Virus record (IMG/VR): IMGVR_UViG_3300045972_000171
Coordinates: 1 to 32,922 of that record
Length of the DNA: 32,922 nucleotides
Source: a virus
Reading direction: 5' to 3' (one strand)
Part shown: one piece after another, positions 13,986 through 21,538 of the stretch
Numbering within the stretch: the first letter of the stretch is position 1
Layout of the letters: every line of letters starts with the position of its first letter
Notes under the pieces: generated by a model
Seen by the model: only the letters and a program-made list of their open reading frames with translations
Databases searched by the model: none
Told to the model about the DNA's origin: nothing
Translations under genes and position numbers: made by a program

Positions 13986-15739
13986 TGGGGCGCCAATCCT
14001 AAGCTCGGGCCGCGGCCGGTGCGCGCGACTTGGGTAAGTGCCTCGACGGTGTCGATGAGGTCTTGCAAGGTCTTGAATTTCGAGGCGTCAAGGGTTATCT
14101 GGCCGATAGTGATATTGCGCGACCCGGCGCCCAATCCTGCCATCGTCTCGGCAGCCGTGTGCACTTGAGAGCCGCGGCCGAGGTTGACGAGCTCGGGCCC
14201 ACGCTCGCCGACGATCGACCAACCCCCCGGCGCGTTGAGCGTGCCTTGGGCGAAGTGCGGCAGCTTGGGCACGCTCCACGTTTGCCCGCCGATACCAGGC
14301 ACCCACCCGGGAATCGTAAGCGATATCTGCCCGAGTGTGCCGTTCCACATATCGACGACCGCGTTGAGTGGCCCCTTGAAAGCGTTGAGGATAAAGGCGC
14401 CGACGCCGCCGAGGGCGTTGCCGATCGCCGCGGGGATGCCGCCGAGAAAGCCGACGAAGCCCGCCCATGTGTCAGAGACGAAGCCGATGGCCCCGGCGAC
14501 GAGATTACCGAAGCCGAGCCAAAGGTCGCTCCACCACTTAGAGAGCGCGGCGCCGATGATCTTGAGGCCGAGCAAGAACTTGCCCCATAGGTCGGTAATC
14601 CACCCAATAAAGCCGTTCCACGTGTCGGTAATGAATCCGCCGAGCCCGGCCCAAAGCGACTGCCACCACGCGGTGTAACCGTTCATCACGTCGACGAACC
14701 AATTGACGAAGCCTTGCCACACGTCGGTCAAGAACTTAACGACGGTATCCCAATTCATCACGAGCGCGACGATGATGGCAATGAGCAAGACGACGGCCGC
14801 GATTATTAGGCCGATCGGGTTGGCGTACATGGCAATGTTGACGGCCCAAACAGCGGCCGCGGCGATGCCGAGGCCGATGGCGAGGGGGATGAGCCACGAC
14901 GTATTTTGACTAACCCACCCGGCGAAGGTGACGAGCGCGGGAATGATATACGTGAGCAAGAATTGCAAGAGGTCTTTCATCACGGGCAAGAGCGCCGTGC
15001 CGATTGTCGACTGCATGTCGCCGATTTGAGCGGTCGCTATGCGGCTCGAGTTGGCGAAGCCGTCGCTCGTGCGCGCAAAGTCACCCATTGCCGTCTTGCC
15101 GTCGGTTTGGATGATGTTAAGCACGGCTTGGGCTTTTTCTTGGGCCGTAAGTTGGGCGGCGTTCTTTTTGCCGGTCTCGATCATCGCCTCATGCTCGACC
15201 CGGGCGGCCGAGATATTGGGGATGACCTTTTGTAGCGCGTCATACTCGCCCCGAAAGGCGCCCGCAATGCGCTCGCTCACGTCGGCCGCATCGAGGTTAG
15301 AGAAAGAGCCGAGGTCGGCTGCCATTTGCACGACCTTCGTGCTCGCCGCGGCCGCCTCGTCGCCCGTGAAGCCGATTTGTGTGAACATATTGCCAAACGA
15401 GCTCGCGTTATCGAGCGCGGCGCTCGAGGTAAGCCCCATATTGAGCGCGGCACGGCTCGCCCACTTTTCGACGGCCGCTTCGTTGGCGCCGAAGATCGCG
15501 GCGCTCTTCGAGGTCGTCTCATTCAAGTCACTCGCGGCCGTGATGCTAACGCCGAGCCATTGGGTCGTCTTGGCGACGAGGCCGAAGGCGACCAAGCCCG
15601 CGAAGAGCGAGCCGCCGATCTTGCGGCCCGCCCCCTCGATCGGTGCTTGGTTACCCTCGATGTCTTTAGCGACCATCGGGGCGACCTTCGTGCCGTCGGC
15701 CGTGACGACGACCTCACCTTCGGCGATGACTACCGGCAT
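13982..15739 (-). CDS. Tape measure protein
   Basis: A 585-aa protein that sets tail length and lines the tail tube before DNA ejection. It has N-terminal helical sequence typical of tape measures (IGGSLFAGLVAFGLVAKTTQ, NETTSKSAAIFGANEAAVEKWA). A membrane-active hydrophobic block lies near residues 260-345 (LLQFLLTYIIPALVTFAGWV, then GLIIAAVVLLIAIIVALVMNW), followed by Trp-rich repeats (DVWQGFVNWFVDVMNGY, DTWNGFIGWITDLWGKF). The C-terminus has the common FAQGTLNAPGGWSIVGERGPELV segment. At ~1.5 angstrom per residue it predicts a tail near 88 nm. It overlaps the next gene by four bases and follows the chaperone genes. Confidence 0.92.
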   Translation of the reverse strand: MPVVIAEGEVVVTADGTKVAPMVAKDIEGNQAPIEGAGRKIGGSLFAGLVAFGLVAKTTQWLGVSITAASDLNETTSKSAAIFGANEAAVEKWASRAALNMGLTSSAALDNASSFGNMFTQIGFTGDEAAAASTKVVQMAADLGSFSNLDAADVSERIAGAFRGEYDALQKVIPNISAARVEHEAMIETGKKNAAQLTAQEKAQAVLNIIQTDGKTAMGDFARTSDGFANSSRIATAQIGDMQSTIGTALLPVMKDLLQFLLTYIIPALVTFAGWVSQNTSWLIPLAIGLGIAAAAVWAVNIAMYANPIGLIIAAVVLLIAIIVALVMNWDTVVKFLTDVWQGFVNWFVDVMNGYTAWWQSLWAGLGGFITDTWNGFIGWITDLWGKFLLGLKIIGAALSKWWSDLWLGFGNLVAGAIGFVSDTWAGFVGFLGGIPAAIGNALGGVGAFILNAFKGPLNAVVDMWNGTLGQISLTIPGWVPGIGGQTWSVPKLPHFAQGTLNAPGGWSIVGERGPELVNLGRGSQVHTAAETMAGLGAGSRNITIGQITLDASKFKTLQDLIDTVEALTQVARTGRGPSLGLAPQ

Positions 15740-15742
15740 GAC

Positions 15743-16572
15743 TCACCCCTTTCGACCTTCGTGCTCTGTCCACCCATCATTAGCGAGTTGCGCGAGCAAG
15801 AGCCCGTCGCTAACGACCGTCGCCCGCTCGCCGCCCGAGCTCGAGCTCGAGCTCGTGGCGCCGCCGTCTTTCGCTTGCTCGAGCGCGATGGCTCGAGCTT
15901 GCATGACGCCAGGGTACGCCGCGAGGCGCGCGGCGAGCATGAAGTAGCGGGGCCCGGGCAGGGTACGCCAGTCGGCGACGCCGTGAACGGCCGAGAGGTC
16001 GCTTTCGATGTCGTCGAGGTAGTCAAGTACCCAATCAATTTGCACGAGCCTTTCGTAGTCAAGGATGGATAGCGGCGCGTCGGCCTCTAGGCTTTTGGGG
16101 CTTCGAGCCCGCCGAGCGCGATGGTCTGAATTTTCTTAGTGATGTCTTGCAAGATTTGAGGCCCCTCGTCGCCCGCTCCCGCGAGCTCGTCGGTTAAGTC
16201 GTCGTAAGCCTCGGCGCCGACGGCGAGCTCGATGAGCCATGAGCCCGCGACGTCGGGGCCTTCGCGGCGGGCACGCTTGAGGTACGCCAGGCCGAGGCCC
16301 GCGTTGGGCTTGCGTGGCATCGTGTGAGTAACCGTGATGGTCGCGGGCTCGTATGTCGCGGGCGACCCGGCGATGAGCTCGCCGTTGTCGCCGACCGAGC
16401 CCGGCGCCTCTTCGGCGATAAGCTGCCCGGCCTTCGGGTTGGGCATCACGACGCTAAAGACGGGCACGCGGTCGGTCGAGTTTTCCCATCGCTCTTCCAC
16501 GTGGTCGAAGACGGCGACGAGGTCGTTGAGGCCGGGCTTCGCGTTGTGCTCGAGTACGTTGGTCTCGCTCAT
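15743..16572 (-). CDS. Tail assembly chaperone G-T fusion made by -1 frameshift
   Basis: The long form shares 160 residues with the short chaperone, then slips -1 on C CCA AAA (16099-16093) just before the short form's TAG. It continues as PKSLEADAPLSILDYERLVQIDWVLDYLDD to the TGA at 15743-15745, giving a 276-aa fusion. The downstream frame has no credible start: its only early candidate, a GTG at 16045, lies 16 codons past the slip site in the same frame and without a ribosome site. The second part is helical with a Ser run before the end. This is the lambda G/GT arrangement, conserved upstream of tape measures. The product binds the tape measure during tail assembly. Confidence 0.85.
16087..16572 (-). 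CDS. Tail assembly chaperone G (short form)
   Basis: A 161-aa protein. The start is at the ATG 16572 (MSETNVLEHN), after AGAGAAAAGAGAG. The longer opening to 16707 runs into the major tail gene and is rejected. It is acidic and helical in its C-terminal half (AEAYDDLTDELAGAGDEGPQILQDITKKIQTIAL). It sits between the major tail protein and the tape measure, the standard place for a lambda G-like chaperone. Its last codons contain the slippery site that yields the fusion form, so ribosomes that do not slip stop at the TAG at 16089-16087. A strong hairpin precedes the gene. Confidence 0.8.
   Translation of the reverse strand: MSETNVLEHNAKPGLNDLVAVFDHVEERWENSTDRVPVFSVVMPNPKAGQLIAEEAPGSVGDNGELIAGSPATYEPATITVTHTMPRKPNAGLGLAYLKRARREGPDVAGSWLIELAVGAEAYDDLTDELAGAGDEGPQILQDITKKIQTIALGGLEAPKA
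16093..16099 (-). promoter_or_regulatory. Programmed -1 ribosomal frameshift site CCCAAAA
   Basis: The heptamer C CCA AAA, read in the chaperone frame, fits the X XXY YYZ rule for tandem -1 slippage. It lies one sense codon (GCC) before the TAG of the short chaperone. The -1 frame runs open for 116 further codons into the second chaperone segment. Position, heptamer and open frame all agree with known tail-chaperone frameshifts. Confidence 0.85.
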
Positions 16573-16605
16573 GGTCTTGCTCTCTTTTCTCTTCGGGGGA
16601 GGGGA

Positions 16606-16632
16606 GGGGCGGCGCCGTAGTGGCGCCGCCCC
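16606..16632 (-). terminator. Perfect hairpin between major tail gene and chaperone gene
   Basis: Arms GGGGCGGCGCC (16606-16616) and GGCGCCGCCCC (16622-16632) form an 11-bp stem with a 5-base loop. It is one of three near-identical hairpins in the late operon, followed on the minus strand by TCCCCTCCCCCGAAGAG and the next start. It sits just after the major tail gene. No U-run follows, so attenuation, RNA processing or 3'-end protection are all possible. Confidence 0.65.
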
Positions 16633-16643
16633 GGGGCTTGCTA

Positions 16644-17183
16644 CTAGCTCGTCGCGTCTTCGATCTTGAAAGGCACGATGCTCGTGGAGACCCAATGAAT
16701 CGACCACGTGACCGGTATAAGCGTCTGCCCGTCTTTCTTGTAGGCGAGCTCGACGCTATCGGTGGCGAGGGTCTTGCGAAGCGTCACGCGGCGGCGGAAT
16801 CCGCCGGGCGCAATGCCGTCGAGCAACACGGCGCCGTAAGCCGGGGCGAAGGCCGTGAGGCCGTCGTCGGCCGTGAGCACTTGCGCGGCCGGGGCCGTGT
16901 TGTTGGTCGCGTAGGCGAGATTGGCGAGTGTCGCCTCGGCGAGATTCGTCTTCACTTGCACGACGCGGTTGGTACGGCGGCGAGCTACCTCGTAGATAAT
17001 TTGATCGACCTCGAGCACGGCGTAGCTGTCATTGACGTCAAGCATGACGCCGTCTTTCGTGCCGCCCAAGTCTGTCCACCCGGTCACGGGGGCCGTGGCG
17101 ATGGTCGCGGGCTCGGTTGCCCCGAAGGCGCCAATGTAGAGCGTCGCGGGGCCTTGAATGAGGTTAGTGCTAGTGACCGGCAT
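16644..17183 (-). CDS. Major tail protein (tail tube subunit)
   Basis: A 179-aa protein. The N-terminus MPVTSTNLIQGPATLYIGAFG is typical of actinophage tail-tube subunits. It is followed by GWTDLGGTKDGVMLDVNDSYAVLEVDQIIYEVARRRTNRVVQVKTNLAEATLANLAYA, the conserved tube-fold region. The C-terminus has RRRVTLRKTLATDSVELAYKKDGQTLIPVTW. Subunits polymerise into hexameric rings around the tape measure. Position before the frameshifted chaperones and length agree with the family. Flanking by a strong downstream hairpin fits the need for high expression. Confidence 0.88.
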   Translation of the reverse strand: MPVTSTNLIQGPATLYIGAFGATEPATIATAPVTGWTDLGGTKDGVMLDVNDSYAVLEVDQIIYEVARRRTNRVVQVKTNLAEATLANLAYATNNTAPAAQVLTADDGLTAFAPAYGAVLLDGIAPGGFRRRVTLRKTLATDSVELAYKKDGQTLIPVTWSIHWVSTSIVPFKIEDATS

Positions 17184-17185
17184 GG

Positions 17186-17395
17186 CTAGGCGCCTTTCGT
17201 TTCGTCGGCGTTGACGGCGGGCTTGCCGTCAACCTTGTCGGGGGTCTTTTCGGGCTCGGGCGTCGGGTCGACGTCGAAGCCCTTGTCGCCTTCGCGCGAG
17301 GCGATAAGCCCCTGTCGGTCGAGGTCGACGAGCTCGGCGTCGCCCACCTCGAGCACGGTGCTCGGTTCGAACGTGGTGCGAATCTTGGTAGCCAA
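17186..17395 (-). CDS. Small hypothetical protein between tail terminator and major tail gene
   Basis: A 69-aa protein. I chose the TTG at 17395 because AGAAAGGGGGCGAGCC immediately precedes it. Longer openings to 17467 overlap the upstream gene without a ribosome site. Residues 1-35 (TKIRTTFEPSTVLEVGDAELVDLDRQGLI) look like a short ordered motif often found in small head-tail region proteins. The rest is an acidic Pro/Glu/Lys-rich tail. It stops two bases before the major tail start. Function unknown; a minor capsid or tail-completion role is possible. Confidence 0.6.
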   Translation of the reverse strand: MATKIRTTFEPSTVLEVGDAELVDLDRQGLIASREGDKGFDVDPTPEPEKTPDKVDGKPAVNADETKGA

Positions 17396-17451
17396 GGCTC
17401 GCCCCCTTTCTGTCGTTGTTTGGTCGCGGCGGGCGCCGCTCTCGCTACCCA

Positions 17452-17913
17452 TTAGACCGGGGCCCAATCAATAGCGAGGTCTAGGGTAAAGCGGGCGTAG
17501 CCGCTTGGGTCGCCGACAACGCGCGTCGGCTCGGTGAGCAAGTACACGGCCCAAACTCGAGCGGGGTCGTAGCCCGTCTTGAGCATGGCGAGCGACTTGC
17601 CGCGCCAGGCCGTGCCGACGGCTTCGGTGGCAGCGCGCACTTGCTCGGCGAGTTGGTTGGCGAGGTTCCACGGCGGATTTTTGCCGTCGGGGTTGACGCC
17701 CCATAGATCGACTTGAATGACGGGCAGCCGCCGCGGCAAGTCAACGTCGGGGGTACGCCCGGCGGCCGCTTGGGCTTGCACGAAGCCCTTGGCGGCCCAA
17801 GCCGACGTGTCGCGCGGCAGGGTCGTGGCGACCATGCTCCCGGTCACGCCCGAGACGTTAGCCGAGAGCCAGGCGACGGCGACGAGCTCACTCGTGGGCA
17901 AGAGGTTAGGCAT
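17452..17913 (-). CDS. Putative tail terminator protein
   Basis: A 153-aa protein. The order LPTSELVAVAWLSANV, LPVIQVDLWG, LANQLAEQVRAATEAV and then YARFTLDLAIDW matches the alpha/beta layout of siphophage tail terminators (lambda gpU type), which cap the finished tail tube and join it to the head. It lies between the gp10-like tail-completion protein and the major tail gene, exactly where the terminator is expected. No single diagnostic residue exists, so this rests on pattern and gene order. Confidence 0.7.
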   Translation of the reverse strand: MPNLLPTSELVAVAWLSANVSGVTGSMVATTLPRDTSAWAAKGFVQAQAAAGRTPDVDLPRRLPVIQVDLWGVNPDGKNPPWNLANQLAEQVRAATEAVGTAWRGKSLAMLKTGYDPARVWAVYLLTEPTRVVGDPSGYARFTLDLAIDWAPV

Positions 17914-17916
17914 CGG

Positions 17917-18282
17917 TTAGCTGCCCTTCGGGTCATCGAGCGTGCCCGTGAAGTTGAGGTCGCCGGTCTTCGATTGGTAGAGCGCCGGGCGCATGAAGGG
18001 TTGGGCCATCATGCGCGACGTACCGCGCTCGACGTTGAGCCCGTAGTTGACTTGCTTGCCGCGAATTTCGCGGCCGCCCTCGTAGACGTGGGTGATGACC
18101 TTACCGTCGACGACCTCGGTGCTCGTGCCGATCGAGTCGTGCAAGCGCCAAGAGCGCTTCGGTACTACGCGCTGAGCTCGGCGGCCGATGGCGTTGCCGA
18201 GGCGTTGCATGGGGGGCTTGATTTCGTTGGCGAATTCACCCGGCGCAATAACGCGGGTAATTCGGATAAACGTCTCGCTCAT
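17917..18282 (-). CDS. HK97 gp10-like neck / tail-completion protein
   Basis: A 121-aa protein. The segment LGNAIGRRAQRVVPKRSWRLHDSIG followed by YGLNVERGTSRMMAQPFMRPAL is the characteristic signature of the HK97 gp10 family (xVExGTSxMxAQPFxRPA). These proteins sit at the head-tail interface and help join tails to heads. Length agrees with the family. The gene ends three bases before the tail-terminator start, forming a compact connector block. Confidence 0.82.
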   Translation of the reverse strand: MSETFIRITRVIAPGEFANEIKPPMQRLGNAIGRRAQRVVPKRSWRLHDSIGTSTEVVDGKVITHVYEGGREIRGKQVNYGLNVERGTSRMMAQPFMRPALYQSKTGDLNFTGTLDDPKGS

Positions 18283-18325
18283 GGCGCCCCCTCTACGGTT
18301 CGCGTCGGTACTACTCGAAGCCCGT

Positions 18326-18679
18326 TTACGGGGCCTTATTGCTCACAATGCTTAGGTCACAAGATAGCTTGCTCGCGCCCGTGATGGTGCGCGGCACGCG
18401 ATTGACGGCGTCGACGTAGTAGACGATTGACGTCGTGAGGTCTTTGAGTCGGTCGCCGACTTGCACGTCACGCCCGGCGTTCTCGAAGCGCGCGACCGAG
18501 TAGCGCTCGCTTCGCCATATGCCGCTCGAAGGGTCTTGCACTCGCTTCGAGCGCTCGACGATGCCGACCGCCCACCCGGCGCCGACTCGCGCCGTATTCG
18601 AGTTGTCGTCGATCGGGTCGCCCGCGGCGTTGTCTTGGGTGCCGCGGAATGTGTCGCACGTCGTGGTCGCCAAGCTCAT
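18326..18679 (-). CDS. Head-tail connector / head closure protein
   Basis: A 117-aa protein. The ATG at 18679 (MSLATTTCDTFRGT) overlaps the upstream stop as ATGA. An in-frame ATG at 18757 lies within the upstream gene. The sequence has strands resembling stopper proteins of the SPP1 gp16 / HK97 gp7 class (RYSVARFENAGRDVQVGDRLKDLTTSIVYYVDAVNRV), a beta-barrel that closes the head after packaging. Assignment depends on position between the adaptor and the gp10-like gene. A 43-base spacer with no clear motif follows. Confidence 0.65.
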   Translation of the reverse strand: MSLATTTCDTFRGTQDNAAGDPIDDNSNTARVGAGWAVGIVERSKRVQDPSSGIWRSERYSVARFENAGRDVQVGDRLKDLTTSIVYYVDAVNRVPRTITGASKLSCDLSIVSNKAP

Positions 18680-19191
18680 AGCCCCGACCAACTTTCGCCG
18701 CCGTCGTAGATCGAGCTCGAGGCGTCGACCGTAATGCCGCCGGTCACGCTTGACCAACGGTGCGAGCGATATGAGTTTGTCGCGTCTTCGTCGACGATGC
18801 CGCGGTCATTGGTCACGGCGCCGACGACTCGAGGGCCGCGGAATGAGAGCCGCTTGAGCGCCTTACGGGCGAGCGGGGCGAGGGTAAGCCAGTCGGGATT
18901 ACCGGCCGTCGCGCTCTCGCCGTCTTGAGTCAGTGAGGCGATGGCGTTTCGGTCGAGGTAGTCGGGCGTCTGAGTAATCCACGCCGCTTGGTAGGCGACC
19001 GCTTGGCGTAGCCAGTAGGCATCACGCCGCGACATGAGAGGCCGCGAGACGGCCTCGATGAGACCAATATGGAGCTCGACGGCGTTGGCGGCGATGTTGC
19101 GAGTCTGAGCGTCGACCGTGCGGCCGGTAACGGTAGCCACGTCGGCAATGGTGCACCACGTGTAAGGGGCTATGGGCTCGGTTGCGGTCAT
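18676..19191 (-). CDS. Head-tail adaptor (gp6/gp15-like connector)
   Basis: A 171-aa protein. The N-terminal half is helical with the adaptor pattern: TWCTIADVATVTGRTVDAQTRNIAANAVELHIGLIE, then RRDAYWLRQAVAYQAAWITQTPDYLDR, in which a helical bundle binds under the portal. The C-terminal half is Ser/Thr/Gly-rich and probably extended. It occupies the first connector position after the capsid genes, as in HK97 and SPP1-like phages. A perfect 11-bp inverted repeat lies just upstream. Confidence 0.7.
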   Translation of the reverse strand: MTATEPIAPYTWCTIADVATVTGRTVDAQTRNIAANAVELHIGLIEAVSRPLMSRRDAYWLRQAVAYQAAWITQTPDYLDRNAIASLTQDGESATAGNPDWLTLAPLARKALKRLSFRGPRVVGAVTNDRGIVDEDATNSYRSHRWSSVTGGITVDASSSIYDGGESWSGL

Positions 19192-19218
19192 GGGTCTCGC
19201 CTCTCAAGAGTTGGGGGT

Positions 19219-19253
19219 TGGGCCGACAACCCCCCCGAAGGATTGTCGGCCCA
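19219..19253 (-). terminator. Perfect 11-bp inverted repeat before connector gene
   Basis: Arms TGGGCCGACAA (19219-19229) and TTGTCGGCCCA (19243-19253) flank a 13-base loop that reads TCCTTCGGGGGGG on the minus strand. It lies between the gene ending at 19267 and the connector starting at 19191. Its sequence differs from the GGGGCGGCG hairpins, but it has the same position between a probable abundant-protein gene and the following low-copy genes. An attenuator or processing site is likely. Confidence 0.6.
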
Positions 19254-19266
19254 TGTCGAGCTCGCG

Positions 19267-19689
19267 CTAGAGGGCGCGGGGCTCGGTCTCGTCGGCCGCG
19301 TCAAACTCGTAAGTCAAGACGTGGCTCGTGCCGTCTTCGAAGAGCTCGTCGCTCACGAAGCGCGGTTCGCCGACCACGACGAGCCCGGCGGCCGTCGCGT
19401 ATTGCTTGGTCGCGCCGATGTTGGCGTCGTGGTCGTATTCGGTGTAATCGCCCGCGCCGAGAATGAAAGCCTTTGAGTGCAACGTGGTCGGCTCGGCGGC
19501 CTCTTCGGTTGCGGTCTCATCGGTCTCGTCGGCGGGGCTCGTGTCGCTCGAGCTCGCGTCGGCCGCGGGGGCAGCTTCGGCGGGCGTCTCGAGCGCGGGC
19601 GTCTCGACCACGGCCGCGGGGGCGACCTCGGTGGGCGTGACCTCGACCGCGGGGGCGGCCTCGGTGGGTGTTACGGCGGCGTCGCTCAT
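19267..19689 (-). CDS. Capsid-associated protein candidate (decoration or head fibre)
   Basis: A 140-aa protein. I start it at the ATG 19689 (MSDAAV), spaced correctly from GAAAGG. An alternative TTG nine bases upstream is too close to that site. The first ~70 residues are a low-complexity Ala/Pro/Thr/Glu tract with repeats such as TPTEAAPAVEV and TPTEVAPA. The last ~70 form a small domain (KAFILGAGDYTEYDHDANIGATKQYATAAGLVVVG ... HVLTYEFDA) resembling a short protein that follows the capsid gene in several actinophages. It is bracketed by strong hairpins and follows the capsid gene directly, suggesting high expression. The decoration role is inferred. Confidence 0.6.
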   Translation of the reverse strand: MSDAAVTPTEAAPAVEVTPTEVAPAAVVETPALETPAEAAPAADASSSDTSPADETDETATEEAAEPTTLHSKAFILGAGDYTEYDHDANIGATKQYATAAGLVVVGEPRFVSDELFEDGTSHVLTYEFDAADETEPRAL

Positions 19690-19720
19690 GGGCGTCAATC
19701 CTTTCGAGGTTTAGGGGGGT

Positions 19721-19746
19721 GGGGCGGCGCCAGGCGACGCCGCCCC
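19721..19746 (-). terminator. Hairpin immediately after the major capsid gene
   Basis: Arms GGGGCGGCG (19721-19729) and CGCCGCCCC (19738-19746) form a 9-bp stem with an 8-base loop, 13 bases past the capsid stop. On the minus strand it is followed by ACCCCCCTAAACCTCGAAAGGA and the next start. It belongs to the family also seen at 16606 and 21539. It probably raises capsid expression relative to downstream genes, by attenuation or by protecting the upstream 3' end. Confidence 0.65.
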
Positions 19747-19759
19747 GGGTGAACGCTAG

Positions 19760-20710
19760 TTAGACGTTCGTGACCTCGAGCACGGCCCATGCCTTTTCGT
19801 GAGCGAGACCGAAGGCGCGACGAGCGCGAACCTTGAGAATCGTCTCATCGGTGAGCGCCGAGAGTCCCGAGCGGCCGTCGATGACGACGCTCTCGGGGCC
19901 CGAGCGCTTGCCGACGATGGCGAAGTCGGGGTTGCCGAAGAAGAGCAAGGCGTTGCCCGCGACGCCGTTGGCGCCACCTCCCGCGACCGCGGCTTGGGTC
20001 GACTGAGCCGTCAAGGTGACGACCGCGCCGTTCGTGAACTTAATCGGGTAGCCGAAGACCGTGTCGGGGTCGCCGACGCGCGGCGACGGCGTGAAGATTG
20101 GCTCGCCGGTCGTGTCTTTGATCTTGCGAATGATGCCCTTGAGGCTCGGGTGACCTACGAACATATCGCGCGAGCCGTCGTCGTAGCCCGCGCCCTCGAC
20201 CTTCGAGGCGAGGTCGCTAATCATGTCGTAAGTCACGACGCCCGCGCTCTTCGCCCAGTTGGCGTCGGCCGTGTAGCCGGTCGCCGCGTTGGTCGTGCGA
20301 AGCGCCTTGTAGATCGACGTGAAGGGCACGGTCGAGCCGTTGGCCGCCGCGTTGACGGCGAAGACCGAGTTGTCAAGCGCGATGCCGAAGCTCGTGACCC
20401 ACCCAACCTTTTTGTTGGTCAGGATGTCGGCGACCTCGTCGTCGATGTCTTCCTCGGCGATACGAAGCGCGCGACCGAACTTGACGGCGGTGAGGTTGAT
20501 CTCATCATTGGCCCCGGCGTCTTCGGTGTATGCCGCGCCCTTGGCGACCACGGCGACATCCATGTCGACCATGCGCGGCTCACTCTTGAGAATGCCGCTC
20601 ATGGGGACAGACCGAAGCAAGGTCTCGGCGACCGAGACTTGAGCCAGTCGACGGATGACCTCTGAACCTTGCTCTTCGCGCATCCAAAGGTCGAGAACGT
20701 TGCGAGCCAT
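19760..20710 (-). CDS. Major capsid protein (HK97 fold)
   Basis: A 316-aa protein from the ATG at 20710 (MARNVLDLWMREEQ). The longer opening to 20731 runs into the folded leader. The N-terminal helix, VDMDVAVVAKGAAYTEDAGANDEINLTAVKFGRALRIAEEDIDDE (E-loop and spine region) and the C-terminal GNPDFAIVGKRSGPESVVI and ILKVRARRAFGLAHEKAWAVLEV are typical of actinophage HK97-fold subunits. There is no long delta domain; a separate scaffold gene lies upstream, as expected. Hairpins lie on both sides, and the leader folds over the ribosome site. Confidence 0.88.
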   Translation of the reverse strand: MARNVLDLWMREEQGSEVIRRLAQVSVAETLLRSVPMSGILKSEPRMVDMDVAVVAKGAAYTEDAGANDEINLTAVKFGRALRIAEEDIDDEVADILTNKKVGWVTSFGIALDNSVFAVNAAANGSTVPFTSIYKALRTTNAATGYTADANWAKSAGVVTYDMISDLASKVEGAGYDDGSRDMFVGHPSLKGIIRKIKDTTGEPIFTPSPRVGDPDTVFGYPIKFTNGAVVTLTAQSTQAAVAGGGANGVAGNALLFFGNPDFAIVGKRSGPESVVIDGRSGLSALTDETILKVRARRAFGLAHEKAWAVLEVTNV

Positions 20711-20711
20711 G

Positions 20712-20806
20712 AAAGGCCCCTTTCTGCCCACTTGGGCAACGGTTGGGTGTGCCGCTTCGCGGGGGCGAAGCCGTACTCGTTGCGAGTGTGGGCCGAAAGG
20801 GGCCTT
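20712..20806 (-). ncRNA. Structured 5' leader of the major capsid gene
   Basis: Arms at 20713-20730 and 20789-20806 pair at 17 of 18 positions. The arm next to the capsid ATG contains the ribosome site AGAAAGGGG, so the stem would hide it. Between the arms are two more hairpins: ACTCG-CAA-CGAGT (minus strand, 20788-20776) and GCTTCGC-CCCC-GCGAAGC (20771-20754). TGGGCA at 20733-20738 can also pair with TGCCCA at 20725-20730, competing with the outer stem. This is a multi-branched leader capable of two states. It may control capsid translation or bind a phage protein. Confidence 0.65.
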
Positions 20807-20827
20807 AGCGGGATAGTAGCAGAACGA

Positions 20828-21517
20828 CTAGCCGCGGCCGAGCAAGATATCGGCTTGCTTTTGGCTCGCGTCTTTCTTTTTGGCCGAGCCCGACTCGCGC
20901 TCGCCGCTGCCGTCTTTCTCCCCCGCGACCGAGCGCTTGCGCTTGGGCGCCGCGAAGAGCGCGGGCATGGTTTTCTTGAGCTCGGCAAGAGCCTCGTCGA
21001 CGGCCTCATCGTCGTCGAGGTCAAACTCGTCGACATCGATCATGCGCGCGAGCGACGGGCGTGCTGCCTTGTCGACGCCCGCGTCGGCGAGAGCCGCGAC
21101 GACCTTGGCGACCTTCGCCGTTTTCTCGCCCGCGCGGATACCCTCGAGCTTCGCGGTCTCCCGAATCGTCTCGATGTCGGGGCCGTCATCGTCTTCGGCC
21201 TTGGCCTTCGGCTTGCCCTTGGGTGCCACGCGCGCCGCGTCGAGCTCGCGCGTTAGCGACTTAATCTTGTCGCGCTTCGCCTTGCTCGAGCCCGATGCCT
21301 TGCTCAACGACTCACGCACGGCCTTGAGCTCGGCGCGCAACTCGTCTTCGGTCTTGCCCTCGTCGGGGTCGTCGTCTTCGTCGTCTTCGTCGTCTTCGTC
21401 GTCGAGGTCGTCATCGTCGGCGCCACCGCCGTCGTCGGCAGCCTTGGCGAAGACGATGCCAGGCCGGGCCCAGTACGGCAGTGCCCACTTGTGTCGGTTG
21501 TCGGGGTTCATGCTCAT
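20828..21517 (-). CDS. Capsid scaffolding protein
   Basis: A 229-aa protein. It is highly charged, with a run of Asp/Glu at about residues 28-55 and a central coiled-coil helix (ELRAELKAVRESLSKASGSSKAKRDKIKSLTRELDAARV). A helical domain with ADAGVDKAARPSLARMIDVDEFDLDDDEAVDEALAELKKTMPALF precedes a basic, disordered C-terminus. This is the standard layout of phage scaffolds, in which the basic C-terminus contacts the capsid shell. It lies directly upstream of the capsid gene. A CCCCCGAAAG motif precedes the start. A second ATG two codons in (MNPDN) is possible. Confidence 0.8.
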   Translation of the reverse strand: MSMNPDNRHKWALPYWARPGIVFAKAADDGGGADDDDLDDEDDEDDEDDDPDEGKTEDELRAELKAVRESLSKASGSSKAKRDKIKSLTRELDAARVAPKGKPKAKAEDDDGPDIETIRETAKLEGIRAGEKTAKVAKVVAALADAGVDKAARPSLARMIDVDEFDLDDDEAVDEALAELKKTMPALFAAPKRKRSVAGEKDGSGERESGSAKKKDASQKQADILLGRG

Positions 21518-21538
21518 CGCTTTCTTTCGGGGGTGGGA

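Noticed and set aside
15743-16045. Independent second chaperone gene from a GTG at 16045
   Set aside because: There is no ribosome site, and the same frame is open upstream to an ideal slippery heptamer, so expression by frameshift is the better explanation.
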